Assembly (NCBI RefSeq): GCF_021728395.1
Contig: NZ_JAKKCM010000003.1
Span: 248,001-312,000, forward strand
From: Vibrio sp. J1-1
Lineage (GTDB): Bacteria; Pseudomonadota; Gammaproteobacteria; Enterobacterales; Vibrionaceae
Length of the DNA stretch: 64,000 nucleotides
Direction: 5' to 3'
The first letter of the stretch is position 1. The number at the start of each line of letters is the position of its first letter. Below the pieces are notes generated by a model. It worked only from the letters and a program-made list of their open reading frames with translations. It did not search any database and was not told the origin of the DNA. The translations under genes were made by a program, and so were the position numbers. Below are positions 28,276 through 37,962 of this stretch, piece by piece.

Positions 28276-30315
28276 ATGCCTTCCCAGCAATTACAACATT
28301 GGTTTGCCACGCTAACCTCAAATAGCCCTTTCTTCTTCGCCATCCTTGATAAAAAACACAATTATCGAATGGTGAACGATCGCTATTGTGATATCGCCGG
28401 ATTGTGTAATGCAGAGCTCATTGGGCTCAACGATGTTCACGTGTTGGGAGAACAGTTCTACAAAAAGCTTTCCCCTTATTATCAACGTGCTTTCGATGGT
28501 AAGCATGTAGAAGCGGAGATTACTCTGGATGAAACGGATCTAGAAACCAGCCTTCATTTTAGTTTGTCTCCGGTTTATGAAGGAAATGATATCCGGTTTG
28601 TGGTTTTTCATGCTGTCGATACCTCAGAGAAACACATCCTTGTCCGCTCCCTAGAAGAGTCAGAGAGCAAGTTTGCCAAACTAACCCAACTTTTGCCCGA
28701 TGGTTTATTGCTTATAGAAGAAGATATCATTATTTCGGCGAATCCAGCATCGGCAAGGTTACTCGGGATAAACTCCCCCCACGATCTGCTTGGAGAAAAG
28801 CTCAGCCGTTTATTCATTGATGAAAATACCAAAAAAGTCTTCGGTCACCCTTTAAGTACACTGATTTCTGACAAACCTTTTGTTTGCTTAACCAGCGCGC
28901 GATGTGGATTTGAGCGCAAAGTACAACTTCATGCAGATTCAACCGCCATACTGGGTAGTGCCTCAAAAATCATTCTGATTCAGGATGCCGACAATGCGCC
29001 AAAGAGTTTATCTGCGTCTTTGGGTGAAGATGCGAATATTGACTCCCTGACGAAGCTGTACAATCGTTTTGGTTTTACCAAACGTCTGGAGCAACTTATA
29101 AAAAAGCAGACTCCACTACTGCTCTTCTATCTGGATATCGATAACTTTAAAAATATCAATGATTCTCTTGGTCATCATATTGGTGACAAAGTAATCCAAG
29201 AGGTCTCTGCACGTCTGAAGCGTTTATTACCAAGTCAGGCAATCCTTGGGCATCTGGGCAGTGATGAGTTCGGTATTCTGCTACCTGAGCCTGAAAATGC
29301 GCGAATGGCTGAAATTCTGTCGGATCGCATTATTTCGCTGATCAACCAACCTTTCGACTTACATCACTTTAGCAAACGTCTTGCTTGTTCAATTGGTAGC
29401 GTTCGCTATCCAGAAGATGGCCAAGATGCCCGCATTTTGCTGCAAAACGCCGATACTGCCATGTATGAGGCAAAAGATCGCGGCCGAAACCGACTGATCA
29501 AATTCAACGATCAGATGAATAAAGAAGCGCGAATGCGTTTGTGGTTAGAAATTGAGCTACAAAAAGCCTTGCAACAAAATGGGTTGGAAGTGTGGTATCA
29601 ACCGAAAGTAAACGCGCGCGATTTCAGTATCAACGGGGCAGAAGCCTTAGTGCGTTGGAAACACCCTGTCGAGGGTTATATTAGCCCTGGTGCATTCATT
29701 CCCGTAGCCGAACGAGCAGGGTTAATCGAGCACCTAGGACGAGTGGTAATGCGTGATGTTTTTAATACAGTAAAACGCTGGAAGCAGCAAAGCGTTTTGC
29801 CAGGGCGCGTCGCGATTAACTTATCTCCCGAGCAGTTTGGCAACCCACAACTTATCGACTTTATGGAAAAGTTACTGCGTACGACAGAGCTTGACCCAAG
29901 TTGTATTACGTTTGAGCTTACTGAAAGCGCCGTAATGAGCGACAGTGAACATACATTGCAAATGCTAAACGCCATCAAAAAGCTGGGGTTTGCCCTATCT
30001 ATTGATGACTTTGGAACCGGGTACTCGTCTCTCTCTTACTTAGCCCGATTCCCTATTGATGAGCTTAAAATCGACCGGGCTTTTATTAATGATATTGACA
30101 CACTGCCTAAGCAAGTGACCGTTATAGAAAACATCATCAATCTCGGTAAATCCCTAGATTTATCCGTTGTCGCGGAAGGGGTCGAAACCCATCAGCAAGC
30201 GACCTTGCTTTCTAACCTGCAATGTCACTCTATTCAGGGCTTCCACTTTTACCGCCCGCAACCTAAACACGAAATTGAAGAGCTCTTTGTGCAAAATCGT
30301 CGTCACAAGAACTGA
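28276..30315 (+). CDS. PAS-GGDEF-EAL protein, probable c-di-GMP phosphodiesterase
   Basis: A 679-residue cytoplasmic signalling protein with no membrane segment. One or two PAS domains come first (about 5-115, and about 130-230). The GGDEF domain (about 255-415) has a changed active loop GSDEF at 328-332, so cyclase activity is doubtful though not excluded. The EAL domain (about 425-670) keeps the EALVRW motif (456-461), SPEQFGNPQL, DDFGTGYSSL, ELKIDRAFI and AEGVET, all needed for catalysis. Prediction: a phosphodiesterase regulated through PAS and perhaps by GTP binding at the GGDEF domain. It lies between ubiT and ubiUV, on the ubiUV strand. Confidence 0.93.
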   Translation: MPSQQLQHWFATLTSNSPFFFAILDKKHNYRMVNDRYCDIAGLCNAELIGLNDVHVLGEQFYKKLSPYYQRAFDGKHVEAEITLDETDLETSLHFSLSPVYEGNDIRFVVFHAVDTSEKHILVRSLEESESKFAKLTQLLPDGLLLIEEDIIISANPASARLLGINSPHDLLGEKLSRLFIDENTKKVFGHPLSTLISDKPFVCLTSARCGFERKVQLHADSTAILGSASKIILIQDADNAPKSLSASLGEDANIDSLTKLYNRFGFTKRLEQLIKKQTPLLLFYLDIDNFKNINDSLGHHIGDKVIQEVSARLKRLLPSQAILGHLGSDEFGILLPEPENARMAEILSDRIISLINQPFDLHHFSKRLACSIGSVRYPEDGQDARILLQNADTAMYEAKDRGRNRLIKFNDQMNKEARMRLWLEIELQKALQQNGLEVWYQPKVNARDFSINGAEALVRWKHPVEGYISPGAFIPVAERAGLIEHLGRVVMRDVFNTVKRWKQQSVLPGRVAINLSPEQFGNPQLIDFMEKLLRTTELDPSCITFELTESAVMSDSEHTLQMLNAIKKLGFALSIDDFGTGYSSLSYLARFPIDELKIDRAFINDIDTLPKQVTVIENIINLGKSLDLSVVAEGVETHQQATLLSNLQCHSIQGFHFYRPQPKHEIEELFVQNRRHKN

Positions 30316-30433
30316 CTCTTTACTCCCAAAGAGTAAATGTTGAGTTTATTGAGCTAAACCTAACTTAGGTCAATTTTGCTATTCATAATCCTTCATAAAA
30401 TGCGGACACCTTTTTCTCAATGATTATGAGCCT

Positions 30434-31447
30434 ATGGAACTCTTGTGTCCTGCGGGCAACCTGCCTGCATTAAAGACTGCTATTGATTGTGGAGCAGATG
30501 CCGTGTACATCGGCTTTAAAGACGATACCAATGCACGTCACTTTGCCGGATTAAACTTTCATGGCAAGAAGCTAGAGAAAGCGGTGCAATACGTTCACGA
30601 CCGCAACAAAAAAATCCACGTCGCGCTCAATACATTTGCCCATCCAAATGGTTTTGAACGCTGGACGAATGCCGTAGACAACGCCGCGTCATTAGGTGTT
30701 GATGCTCTGATCGTCGCTGATATCGCGGTACTGGAGTACGCGGCACGAAAATATCCAGAGTTAGAGCTTCATCTCTCGGTACAAGCCTCTGCCACCAATG
30801 TCGCGGCCATTGAGTTCTATAAACAGAACTTCAACGTTAAACGTGTCGTGCTGCCGCGAGTCCTGTCGATTCATCAGGTTAAACAGTTATCGCGCAATAT
30901 CACCAGCGATGTAGAGCTAGAGGTGTTTGCCTTTGGTAGTTTATGCATCATGTCTGAAGGCCGTTGTTATTTATCTTCGTACATGACGGGGGAGTCGCCG
31001 AATACCGTTGGCGCTTGCTCGCCAGCAAAATACGTACGCTGGCAAGAGACCGAGCAAGGGTTGGAATCGCGACTCAACAACATTCTGATTGACCGTTACA
31101 GCGAAGGGGAAAATGCGGGGTATCCGACCTTGTGTAAAGGCCGCTTTGAAGCGGAAATTGAAGGTGAGAAAAAACGCTACCACGCACTAGAAGAACCAAC
31201 CAGCCTGAATACACTTTCAATGCTTCCAGAATTGTTTGCAGCCAATGTTGCGTCGGTAAAAATTGAAGGCCGTCAGCGAAGCCCCGCTTACGTAGAACAA
31301 GTGACTCGCACATGGAGAGCGGCGATTGACCGTTACCAGGCAAACCCTGCTGCGTACCAAGTGGAAGAGGCCTGGAATACAACGTTAGCTAACGTATCAG
31401 AAGGCACGCAAACCACATTAGGCGCTTATCATCGTCAATGGCAGTAG
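30434..31447 (+). CDS. ubiU: Ubiquinone biosynthesis protein UbiU (U32 family)
   Basis: Iron-sulfur U32-family protein that, with UbiV, performs anaerobic hydroxylation of the quinone ring using prephenate-derived oxygen. The 337 residues start MELLCPAGNLPALKTAIDCGADAVYIG, the family opening. The cysteines of CIMSEGRCYLSS, GACSPAK and TLCKGRF are the four expected 4Fe-4S ligands. The gene is followed 8 bases later by ubiV, clearly cotranscribed. Older annotation calls such genes U32 peptidase or YhbU. Confidence 0.95.
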   Translation: MELLCPAGNLPALKTAIDCGADAVYIGFKDDTNARHFAGLNFHGKKLEKAVQYVHDRNKKIHVALNTFAHPNGFERWTNAVDNAASLGVDALIVADIAVLEYAARKYPELELHLSVQASATNVAAIEFYKQNFNVKRVVLPRVLSIHQVKQLSRNITSDVELEVFAFGSLCIMSEGRCYLSSYMTGESPNTVGACSPAKYVRWQETEQGLESRLNNILIDRYSEGENAGYPTLCKGRFEAEIEGEKKRYHALEEPTSLNTLSMLPELFAANVASVKIEGRQRSPAYVEQVTRTWRAAIDRYQANPAAYQVEEAWNTTLANVSEGTQTTLGAYHRQWQ

Positions 31448-31455
31448 AGGTAAAC

Positions 31456-32346
31456 ATGGAAAATTCAATGAAGTACGCACTTGGTCCATTACTCTATTTC
31501 TGGCCAAAACAAGATGTGGAAGCGTTCTATCACCAAGCAAAAGAAAGTACAGCAGACATCATCTATTTAGGAGAAACGGTCTGCTCTAAACGACGAGAGA
31601 TGAAACCAGCGTATTGGTTTGATATCGCGAAAGAGCTCTCAGCATCCGGCAAACAGGTAGTACTCTCAACCATGGCGCTGTTGGAAGCTCCAAGTGAAGT
31701 TAACATTATGAAGAAGTACATCGATAATGGTGATTTCGCGATTGAGGCCAATGATGTCTCTGCGGTTCAGCTAGCAGCAGAGCGCCGAGTGCCGTTTGTC
31801 GTTGGCCCGGCAATTAATACTTACAATGCACATACACTGAACCTATTTCTCAAACAGGGCATGACGCGCTGGTGTATGCCAGTGGAACTGTCGCGTGATT
31901 GGTTAAGTGATACATTAGCGCAATGTGAGAGTCTTGGTATCCGCAATAAATTTGAAGTAGAAGTATTCAGTCATGGCTATCTGCCACTGGCCTACTCTGC
32001 TCGTTGCTTTACCGCTCGCGCTGAAAACCGTGCAAAAGACGATTGCGAGACCTGCTGTATTAAATACCCAACTGGTATTCAGGTAAGCAGTCAGGAGGGG
32101 CAAGAAGTGTTCAATCTTAATGGTATCCAAACTCAGTCTGGTTACTGTTACAACTTAATCAATGACTTGCCAGGCATGCAGGGGTTGGTTGATGTGGTAC
32201 GGCTTAGCCCACTAGGCATCAGTACCCTGTCTGAATTAGAGCAATTCCGTGCCAATGAACAGGGCGACAAGCCTCAGAAGCTGGAAAGCCGTCAATGCAA
32301 TGGTTACTGGCACCAACTAGCAGGTCTGGACGTCAAAAATATCTGA
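31456..32346 (+). CDS. ubiV: Ubiquinone biosynthesis protein UbiV (U32 family)
   Basis: Partner of UbiU, also a 4Fe-4S protein. A frame beginning at 31438 overlaps the end of ubiU, but the ATG at 31456 has GAGG five bases upstream and is preferred (296 residues). An ATG at 31468 (MKYALGPLLYFWPK) matches the E. coli start and is the other option. The conserved cysteines are ETVCSKRR, SARCF and CETCCIKYPTG. The sequence is highly similar to the enteric protein along its length. Confidence 0.95.
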   Translation: MENSMKYALGPLLYFWPKQDVEAFYHQAKESTADIIYLGETVCSKRREMKPAYWFDIAKELSASGKQVVLSTMALLEAPSEVNIMKKYIDNGDFAIEANDVSAVQLAAERRVPFVVGPAINTYNAHTLNLFLKQGMTRWCMPVELSRDWLSDTLAQCESLGIRNKFEVEVFSHGYLPLAYSARCFTARAENRAKDDCETCCIKYPTGIQVSSQEGQEVFNLNGIQTQSGYCYNLINDLPGMQGLVDVVRLSPLGISTLSELEQFRANEQGDKPQKLESRQCNGYWHQLAGLDVKNI

Positions 32347-32356
32347 CTCTAAAAAT

Positions 32357-32389
32357 AAATAAAGCGAGGTCAATGCCTCGCTTTATTTT
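32357..32389 (+). terminator. Terminator after ubiV
   Basis: AATAAAGCGAGG / CCTCGCTTTATT stem followed by T-rich sequence, between convergent ubiV and the MATE gene. Confidence 0.85.
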
Positions 32390-32400
32390 GCTTGTTTCTG

Positions 32401-33747
32401 TCAAGACGATTGCATGCTAGGTTCTACAGGGCTCTCACTGAGCAACTTCTTCACATCACGCCACAACATACTCATCACTACCAAACTTAACGCAATGTTA
32501 GACAATGGGAAGGCAATCCAAATCCCCACCACGCCGAATATTTTAGGCATGATAAACAGAAATGGTAGCTGAACCATGATATTACCAACCGTAATGAACA
32601 TCGCCTTACTGCCTTTGTTCATCGACTGATAATACGCGGCCGAGACCATTAAGAAGCCATCTAAGAACAAAGCGAACATGTGCAGTCGGATACCCATGAC
32701 TGCACTTTCAATTAACTGCTGATCTGAGCTATTAAAGACTGAAACGACCTCGTAAGGGAAAACGTTCATCAAGGTAACAAAACCAATGCCTCCCAACACC
32801 GCGGTGCCCATGGCTATTTTAAGCAGCTTACGAATATTTTGCGGATTACGCGTCCCATGGTTATAGCTCACCAGAGGCTGCATGCCGTTAGCAATGCCCT
32901 CTGCGACTAAGAAATAAACCGTGACGATATAACCGAGGATCGCATAAGCGCCAATCAATAGCGCACTGCCATATTGAGCAAACAACGAATTATGCAGCGC
33001 TACCATGATAGAGCCATAAGCGTACATAAAAAAGCTGGAGCTACCGATCATCACGACCTTAGGTACGATATCAAACTGTACTTGCAGATCACTAAAACGT
33101 AAGCGCAGCTTAGCTTTGGAACTGAAGAAGTAACCAATACCGAGAACCGTCACGACCATCTGGGCTAATGCGGTAGCAATGGCAGCACCGGTCAACTCCC
33201 ATCCCAACCAAGCAATAAAGACATAGTCTAGTAAGATGTTTATCGCAGCACCTGTCACCATAAGTATCGTGGCTAAGTTAGGGCTATCATCGTTTCGCAA
33301 TAGAAATGGCGCAGCGATCGAGCCAAGCGTGAATATGCACGACACAATCAATATTTGTAAGTACTGTAGACCTAACTCGTACACTGGGCCCTGCGCCCCT
33401 TGCCAACGAATAAACGCGTCTGAAAAGTAGAAAAGAACCGTTGCAACAACTGGCATCAATGCGGCGAGTAATAATAACCCGGTAGATAAAATGCGTTTAG
33501 CACCTTCTTGGTCTTGTTCACCACGCTTGATAGAAACCAGTGCTCCCGTGCCGACGCCAACCATCATACCGACGCCTAAGATTGTACCAATAACAGGCCA
33601 CGCGACGTTAATTCCAGCCAACCCATCAGCTCCAACATAGCGGCCAATAAAAATGCCGTCGATCACTTGATACAAACCATTCACCAACATGGCAGCAACG
33701 GTTGGAATCGTGTACTTCCAAAACTGTCTATATATCGAGCCTTGCAT
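32401..33747 (-). CDS. MATE-family multidrug/cation exporter
   Basis: A 448-residue inner-membrane transporter with about 12 hydrophobic segments and the duplicated MATE fold (TIPTVAAMLVNGLYQVIDGIFIGRYVGADGLAGINVAWP at the start, PLVSYNHGTRN at the start of the second half). It exports organic cations by Na+ or H+ exchange in known members, and it resembles the DinF/MepA branch more than NorM. A GTG at 33756 would add three residues. The ATG at 33747 has GGTGG upstream and is preferred. Confidence 0.9.
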   Translation of the reverse strand: MQGSIYRQFWKYTIPTVAAMLVNGLYQVIDGIFIGRYVGADGLAGINVAWPVIGTILGVGMMVGVGTGALVSIKRGEQDQEGAKRILSTGLLLLAALMPVVATVLFYFSDAFIRWQGAQGPVYELGLQYLQILIVSCIFTLGSIAAPFLLRNDDSPNLATILMVTGAAINILLDYVFIAWLGWELTGAAIATALAQMVVTVLGIGYFFSSKAKLRLRFSDLQVQFDIVPKVVMIGSSSFFMYAYGSIMVALHNSLFAQYGSALLIGAYAILGYIVTVYFLVAEGIANGMQPLVSYNHGTRNPQNIRKLLKIAMGTAVLGGIGFVTLMNVFPYEVVSVFNSSDQQLIESAVMGIRLHMFALFLDGFLMVSAAYYQSMNKGSKAMFITVGNIMVQLPFLFIMPKIFGVVGIWIAFPLSNIALSLVVMSMLWRDVKKLLSESPVEPSMQSS

Positions 33748-33931
33748 AACAACCACCAGCAGTTAGCAAAGCTAACCAATTAATATTAAAAATTATTTTG
33801 TTCTGTCTGGACAAAAACATGTATGACAAAACACGAACGGCTAATATGATGAGTTCTAATCACGTAAGACTAACCAGAGAAGACACACAAATTTACTTCC
33901 CGAAGAGAACATCCGTCGAGTCGCTCCAGTA

Positions 33932-33960
33932 TCAAAAAACCGCTCAGTGAGCGGCTTTAG
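33932..33960 (-). terminator. Terminator of nlpI
   Basis: On the minus strand AAAGCCGCTCACTGAGCGGTTTTTT: a compact GC stem followed by six T, immediately after the nlpI stop. Confidence 0.82.
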
Positions 33961-33961
33961 A

Positions 33962-34879
33962 CTAGTTCTCTGATTGTTGCTCGGCTTTCAGCCTCGCCAT
34001 CCTGTCCTGCTGCAACTGCTCATAAATCTGAGCTAATTCGAGAAATGAGTACCGATGCTCTACGTAATCATAAACGTTGAAGGATATCGCCAATTTATAC
34101 AGTGATATTGCACTCGCCAAGTCACCTTGAAGCTGATGACGCTTCCCTAAGTAAAAGTAAGTCTCCGTGAGTCGCTCAGCAAGACGATAGTTTTCTCGTG
34201 TGCCATCCATGATCAATTTCAGAGCTTGCTCGTCTGAAACGTCACGCAGCATAATGGCCACTAAGACCCATCCCCACTCTTCACTTCGCTCTCGTTGATA
34301 GTGCTTCTTCAGGTTTGCTTTCGCTTGCTCCGGATCCTGATCAGCTTCAATAATGTAGAGCCACAACGCACGGAATGGATCGCTTGGCATCTCTTCATAG
34401 TGCTTATTCATGTCTTCCAGAGCGAGTTCAATCCGGCCACCATAGTACAATGCTATGGCACGGTTTCTTTCGGCATACGTGTTATCAGGAGCCAGTTCTA
34501 AGGTTGAATCAAAAGCTTCATAAGCGGCATCAAACTCTCCAACCTGAGTAAAGTAAACCCCTAATAGATTGAAGATATCAGGTTGAGCAGGGTTCAATTG
34601 TAAAGATTGGTTGAAATCCAAACGAGCAAGGTCACGTAAGCCAACACTGTCATAGTAATTGCCGCGCTCATAGTGCATTTTTGCACGAACTTCATCACTA
34701 AGGTCTGGGCGCTGAAGAAGCTGAGATAAACGCGCAATTTGCACCTCTTGCTGCACGCTAGGTTGCAGCGGTACCGCCATTGGTGGGTAAACCCACTGCA
34801 TGGCCGATTGCTGAGAAGTATTTGCACAACCGGTCAGCACGATAGCAACACATAAACTTGCGGTTTGAAACCATTTCAC
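33962..34879 (-). CDS. nlpI: Lipoprotein NlpI (TPR protein)
   Basis: Outer-membrane lipoprotein that in E. coli scaffolds peptidoglycan endopeptidases and the protease Prc. The 305-residue precursor has a lipobox (VLTGC, Cys18) and then tetratricopeptide repeats (AKMHYERGNYYDSVGLRDLARLDFNQSLQLNP, FNLLGVYFTQVGEFDAAYEAFDSTLELAPD, and others). It follows pnp as in E. coli, separated by about 200 bases with a terminator. Confidence 0.95.
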   Translation of the reverse strand: MKWFQTASLCVAIVLTGCANTSQQSAMQWVYPPMAVPLQPSVQQEVQIARLSQLLQRPDLSDEVRAKMHYERGNYYDSVGLRDLARLDFNQSLQLNPAQPDIFNLLGVYFTQVGEFDAAYEAFDSTLELAPDNTYAERNRAIALYYGGRIELALEDMNKHYEEMPSDPFRALWLYIIEADQDPEQAKANLKKHYQRERSEEWGWVLVAIMLRDVSDEQALKLIMDGTRENYRLAERLTETYFYLGKRHQLQGDLASAISLYKLAISFNVYDYVEHRYSFLELAQIYEQLQQDRMARLKAEQQSEN

Positions 34880-34990
34880 TAATTGATACTCCTAATTTGG
34901 ACTGCTCCGAGTCTGTTTCTCTTATGCCTTATCTTTATATGCAATAGTAGAATAAATTGCCTCACCTGAGGGTAAACGCCTCGAAACAAA

Positions 34991-35024
34991 ACAAAAAAAG
35001 GGAGCAAAAATGCTCCCCTTTTAT
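34991..35024 (-). terminator. Terminator of pnp
   Basis: On the minus strand AAAAGGGGAGCA, short loop, TGCTCCCTTTTTTT, about 55 bases after the pnp stop. Confidence 0.88.
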
Positions 35025-35076
35025 AGCATGCTTTCAGGCCCTTAAGCTAATAAAAGACCGAAAGTCGAGTATTAGA

Positions 35077-37212
35077 TTACTCGTCTTTAGCAGCAGGTGC
35101 TTCAGCCGCTGCTTCTTCAGCTGGCTTTTCTACTGCTTCTTTCATGCTTAGACGTACACGGCCCTGACGGTCGATTTCAAGAACTTTAACTTGAACTTCC
35201 TGACCTTCAGTTAGGTAGTCTGACACTTTCTCAACACGCTTTTCTGCAATTTGAGAAATATGCACTAGACCATCTTTACCTGGAAGTACTGTTACGAACG
35301 CACCAAAGTCCGCCAGACGAGCCACTTTACCAGTGTAGATGCGGCCAACTTCAACTTCAGCAGTGATCTCTTCAATACGACGGATAGCTTCTTTCGCTGC
35401 AGCGCCTTCAGTCGCTGCAATTTTGATCGTACCGTCGTCTTCGATTTCGATTGTTGTACCTGTCTCTTCAGTTAGAGCACGGATAACTGCACCACCTTTA
35501 CCGATAACATCTTTGATCTTCTCAGAGCTGATCTTCATTGTGTGAATGCGCGGAGCGAATTCTGAAATGTCATCACGAGCACCAGAGATTGCTTCATCCA
35601 TTACAGATAGGATGTGCTTACGTGCGCCTTGAGCTTGGTTAAGCGCAATTTGCATGATCTCTTTAGTGATACCTTCGATCTTGATGTCCATTTGAAGTGC
35701 AGTAATACCAGTATTAGTACCTGCTACTTTAAAGTCCATATCACCTAGGTGGTCTTCGTCGCCAAGGATGTCTGAAAGGACGACGAAGTCATCGCCTTCT
35801 TTCACAAGACCCATTGCGATACCCGCAACAGAAGACTTGATTGGCACACCAGCATCCATAAGAGCTAGAGACGTACCACATACAGAAGCCATTGAAGATG
35901 AACCGTTAGATTCAGTGATTTCTGATACAACGCGAACAGTGTATGGGAACTCGTCAACAGATGGCATTACTGCAGCAATACCGCGCTTCGCCAGTTTACC
36001 GTGGCCGATTTCACGACGCTTAGGAGAACCTACAAAGCCAGTTTCACCTACACAGTAAGGAGGGAAGTTGTAGTGCAGTAGGAAGTGATCTTTACGCTCA
36101 CCTGTCAGCTCATCGATGATTTGCGCATCACGCTGAGTACCTAGAGTTGCAGTAACGATAGCCTGAGTTTCACCACGAGTGAATAGCGCAGAACCGTGAG
36201 TACGTGGAAGAATGCCAGTACGTACGTCTAGCGCACGAACCATGTCTTTCTCACGACCGTCGATACGTGGGTTACCCGCGATGATGCTACGACGTACTAC
36301 AGTCTTCTCTAGGTCATGGAAGATAGTGTGGATTTCTTTCGTGTCCGCTTCAGGATCTTCAGCAAGTAATACTTCGTTAACTTCTGCAGCGATCGCGTGG
36401 ATACGGTCGTAACGAGCCATCTTCTCAGTAATTTGGTAAGCCTCTACAAGCTTAGCTTCTGCTAGTTCAGCAATCTTAGTATTAAGCGCTGTGTTCTCTT
36501 CAGGAGCAACCCAATCCCAAGCTGGTGTTGCAACTTCAGCTTTGAACTCGTTGATTGCATTGATCACAACTTGTTGTTGATCGTGACCGTAAACAACCGC
36601 CGCTAGCATTTCTTCTTCAGTTAGGTTGTCAGCTTCTGACTCAACCATTAGTACTGCAGATTCTGTACCCGCTACAACAAGATCCAGACGAGATGAACCT
36701 AGCTCTGTTTGGCTTGGGTTAAGAACAAGTTGACCGTCAATGTGACCAACACGTGCTGCACCGATAGGACCGTTGAATGGGATACCAGAGATAGCTAATG
36801 CCGCAGATGTACCAATCATTGTTGGGATATCTGGTTGAACGTCAGGGTTTACAGACACAACCGTAGCAATAACTTGTACTTCGTTTTTAAATGAATCCGG
36901 GAATAGTGGTCGGATTGGACGGTCGATTAGACGAGCTGTTAGCGTTTCGCCTTCAGATGGACGGCCTTCACGCTTGAAGAAACCACCAGGGATTTTACCT
37001 GCCGCGTAAGTACGCTCTTGGTAGTTTACTGTTAGAGGGAAGAAGTCTTGACCAGCAACTGCTTCTTTCTTACCTACAACTGAAACGAATACTGCTGTAT
37101 CGTCCATTGTAACCATAACTGCTGCTGTAGCTTGACGTGCGATAACGCCAGTTTCTAGGGTAACCGTGTGGTTACCGTACTGGAACGTTTTAACAACTGG
37201 TTTTTCGAACAT
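35077..37212 (-). CDS. pnp: Polynucleotide phosphorylase
   Basis: 3'-5' phosphorolytic exoribonuclease and degradosome component. The 711 residues show two RNase PH domains, the KH domain ([29 protein letters not shown], about 555-615) and the S1 domain ([33 protein letters not shown], about 620-690), ending in an Ala/Glu-rich tail. AAGGA precedes the ATG. The long leader upstream, after rpsO, recalls the autoregulated E. coli pnp leader. Confidence 0.97.
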   Translation of the reverse strand: MFEKPVVKTFQYGNHTVTLETGVIARQATAAVMVTMDDTAVFVSVVGKKEAVAGQDFFPLTVNYQERTYAAGKIPGGFFKREGRPSEGETLTARLIDRPIRPLFPDSFKNEVQVIATVVSVNPDVQPDIPTMIGTSAALAISGIPFNGPIGAARVGHIDGQLVLNPSQTELGSSRLDLVVAGTESAVLMVESEADNLTEEEMLAAVVYGHDQQQVVINAINEFKAEVATPAWDWVAPEENTALNTKIAELAEAKLVEAYQITEKMARYDRIHAIAAEVNEVLLAEDPEADTKEIHTIFHDLEKTVVRRSIIAGNPRIDGREKDMVRALDVRTGILPRTHGSALFTRGETQAIVTATLGTQRDAQIIDELTGERKDHFLLHYNFPPYCVGETGFVGSPKRREIGHGKLAKRGIAAVMPSVDEFPYTVRVVSEITESNGSSSMASVCGTSLALMDAGVPIKSSVAGIAMGLVKEGDDFVVLSDILGDEDHLGDMDFKVAGTNTGITALQMDIKIEGITKEIMQIALNQAQGARKHILSVMDEAISGARDDISEFAPRIHTMKISSEKIKDVIGKGGAVIRALTEETGTTIEIEDDGTIKIAATEGAAAKEAIRRIEEITAEVEVGRIYTGKVARLADFGAFVTVLPGKDGLVHISQIAEKRVEKVSDYLTEGQEVQVKVLEIDRQGRVRLSMKEAVEKPAEEAAAEAPAAKDE

Positions 37213-37481
37213 TGTTATTCCTTGTTTCTAAGCGCACCGATAAATAGCCGCTTAGGTGTGTTAATAAACACTCAAGGCACTACGAATCGCGACTAGTGAA
37301 AAGAAACTCATACAAATTCCCTTTTAATAGCCGCGACCTTTTGGTCGACGAGGTTGACTGTAATGCAATGAGTTTAGTGAAAAATCTGATGTACTGTTCT
37401 ATCCGTGAGCATTCACGAACCTAAAACGGCATCAAAAGATTAAGCCGCCAGTATTATAACGGCTTAAGGATGATTTGGCTA
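37213..37481 (-). promoter_or_regulatory. pnp promoter and structured leader
   Basis: On the minus strand TAGCCA (37476-37481), 17 bases, TATAAT (37453-37458) makes a good sigma-70 promoter. It gives a leader of roughly 235 bases before pnp. The leader holds small hairpins such as CGACC-TTTT-GGTCG at 37334-37347. E. coli pnp has a leader cleaved by RNase III and destabilised by PNPase itself. The same control here is inference. A TTAAGCCG/CGGCTTAA inverted repeat overlaps the -10 element. Confidence 0.5.
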
Positions 37482-37493
37482 AATTTAGGCAAC

Positions 37494-37519
37494 AAAAAAG
37501 GGGCATAAAGCCCCTTTTT
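37494..37519 (-). terminator. Terminator of rpsO
   Basis: AAAAAGGGGC, loop ATAAA, GCCCCTTTTT: symmetric stem with T-run on the minus strand, 26 bases after rpsO. It likely attenuates, rather than abolishes, read-through into pnp. Confidence 0.85.
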
Positions 37520-37544
37520 CGACAAACTGCTATGCAGTCGCTGA

Positions 37545-37814
37545 TTAGCGACGTAGGCCTAGACGCTTGATTAGGTCTTGGTAGCGAGCTAGATTTTTAC
37601 CTTTTAGGTAATCTAGAAGCTTACGACGACGAGAAACCATACGTAGAAGACCACGACGGCTGTGGTGATCGCCTTTGTGCGCTTTGAAGTGACCTTGTAG
37701 GTGGTTGATAGAAGCTGTAAGTAGAGCTACTTGAACTTCTGGTGAACCAGTATCGCCTTCACCTTGAGCGTATTCTGCAACGATTGCTGCTTTAGTTTCT
37801 GCATTCAGAGACAT
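37545..37814 (-). CDS. rpsO: 30S ribosomal protein S15
   Basis: Early-assembling 16S rRNA binding protein of 89 residues, the standard length. [40 protein letters not shown] and the C-terminal DLIKRLGLR are family hallmarks. In E. coli S15 represses its own translation through a leader pseudoknot. I could not confirm that structure here. It is flanked by terminators upstream (after truB) and downstream. Confidence 0.98.
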   Translation of the reverse strand: MSLNAETKAAIVAEYAQGEGDTGSPEVQVALLTASINHLQGHFKAHKGDHHSRRGLLRMVSRRRKLLDYLKGKNLARYQDLIKRLGLRR

Positions 37815-37916
37815 AATTCTCTCCTAATAAGAGTAAGTTAATATTTGTGCCAGCCAATCTCTGATTCAGCCGACACGAGAAGCGCGAATTATAGGGAAGT
37901 TTCTGCATTCACGCAA

Positions 37917-37949
37917 TAAAAAATACCGGCATTAAGGCCGGTATTTTTC
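37917..37949 (-). terminator. Terminator of truB
   Basis: AAATACCGGC / GCCGGTATTT with a 6-base loop. A T-run follows on each strand. Confidence 0.85.
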
Positions 37950-37962
37950 AAGTAGTGCGAGA

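Noticed and set aside
30316-30433. FNR site before ubiU
   Set aside because: The best match (CTAAC-TTAG-GTCAA) fits the consensus at only about 6 of 10 positions, too weak to call.
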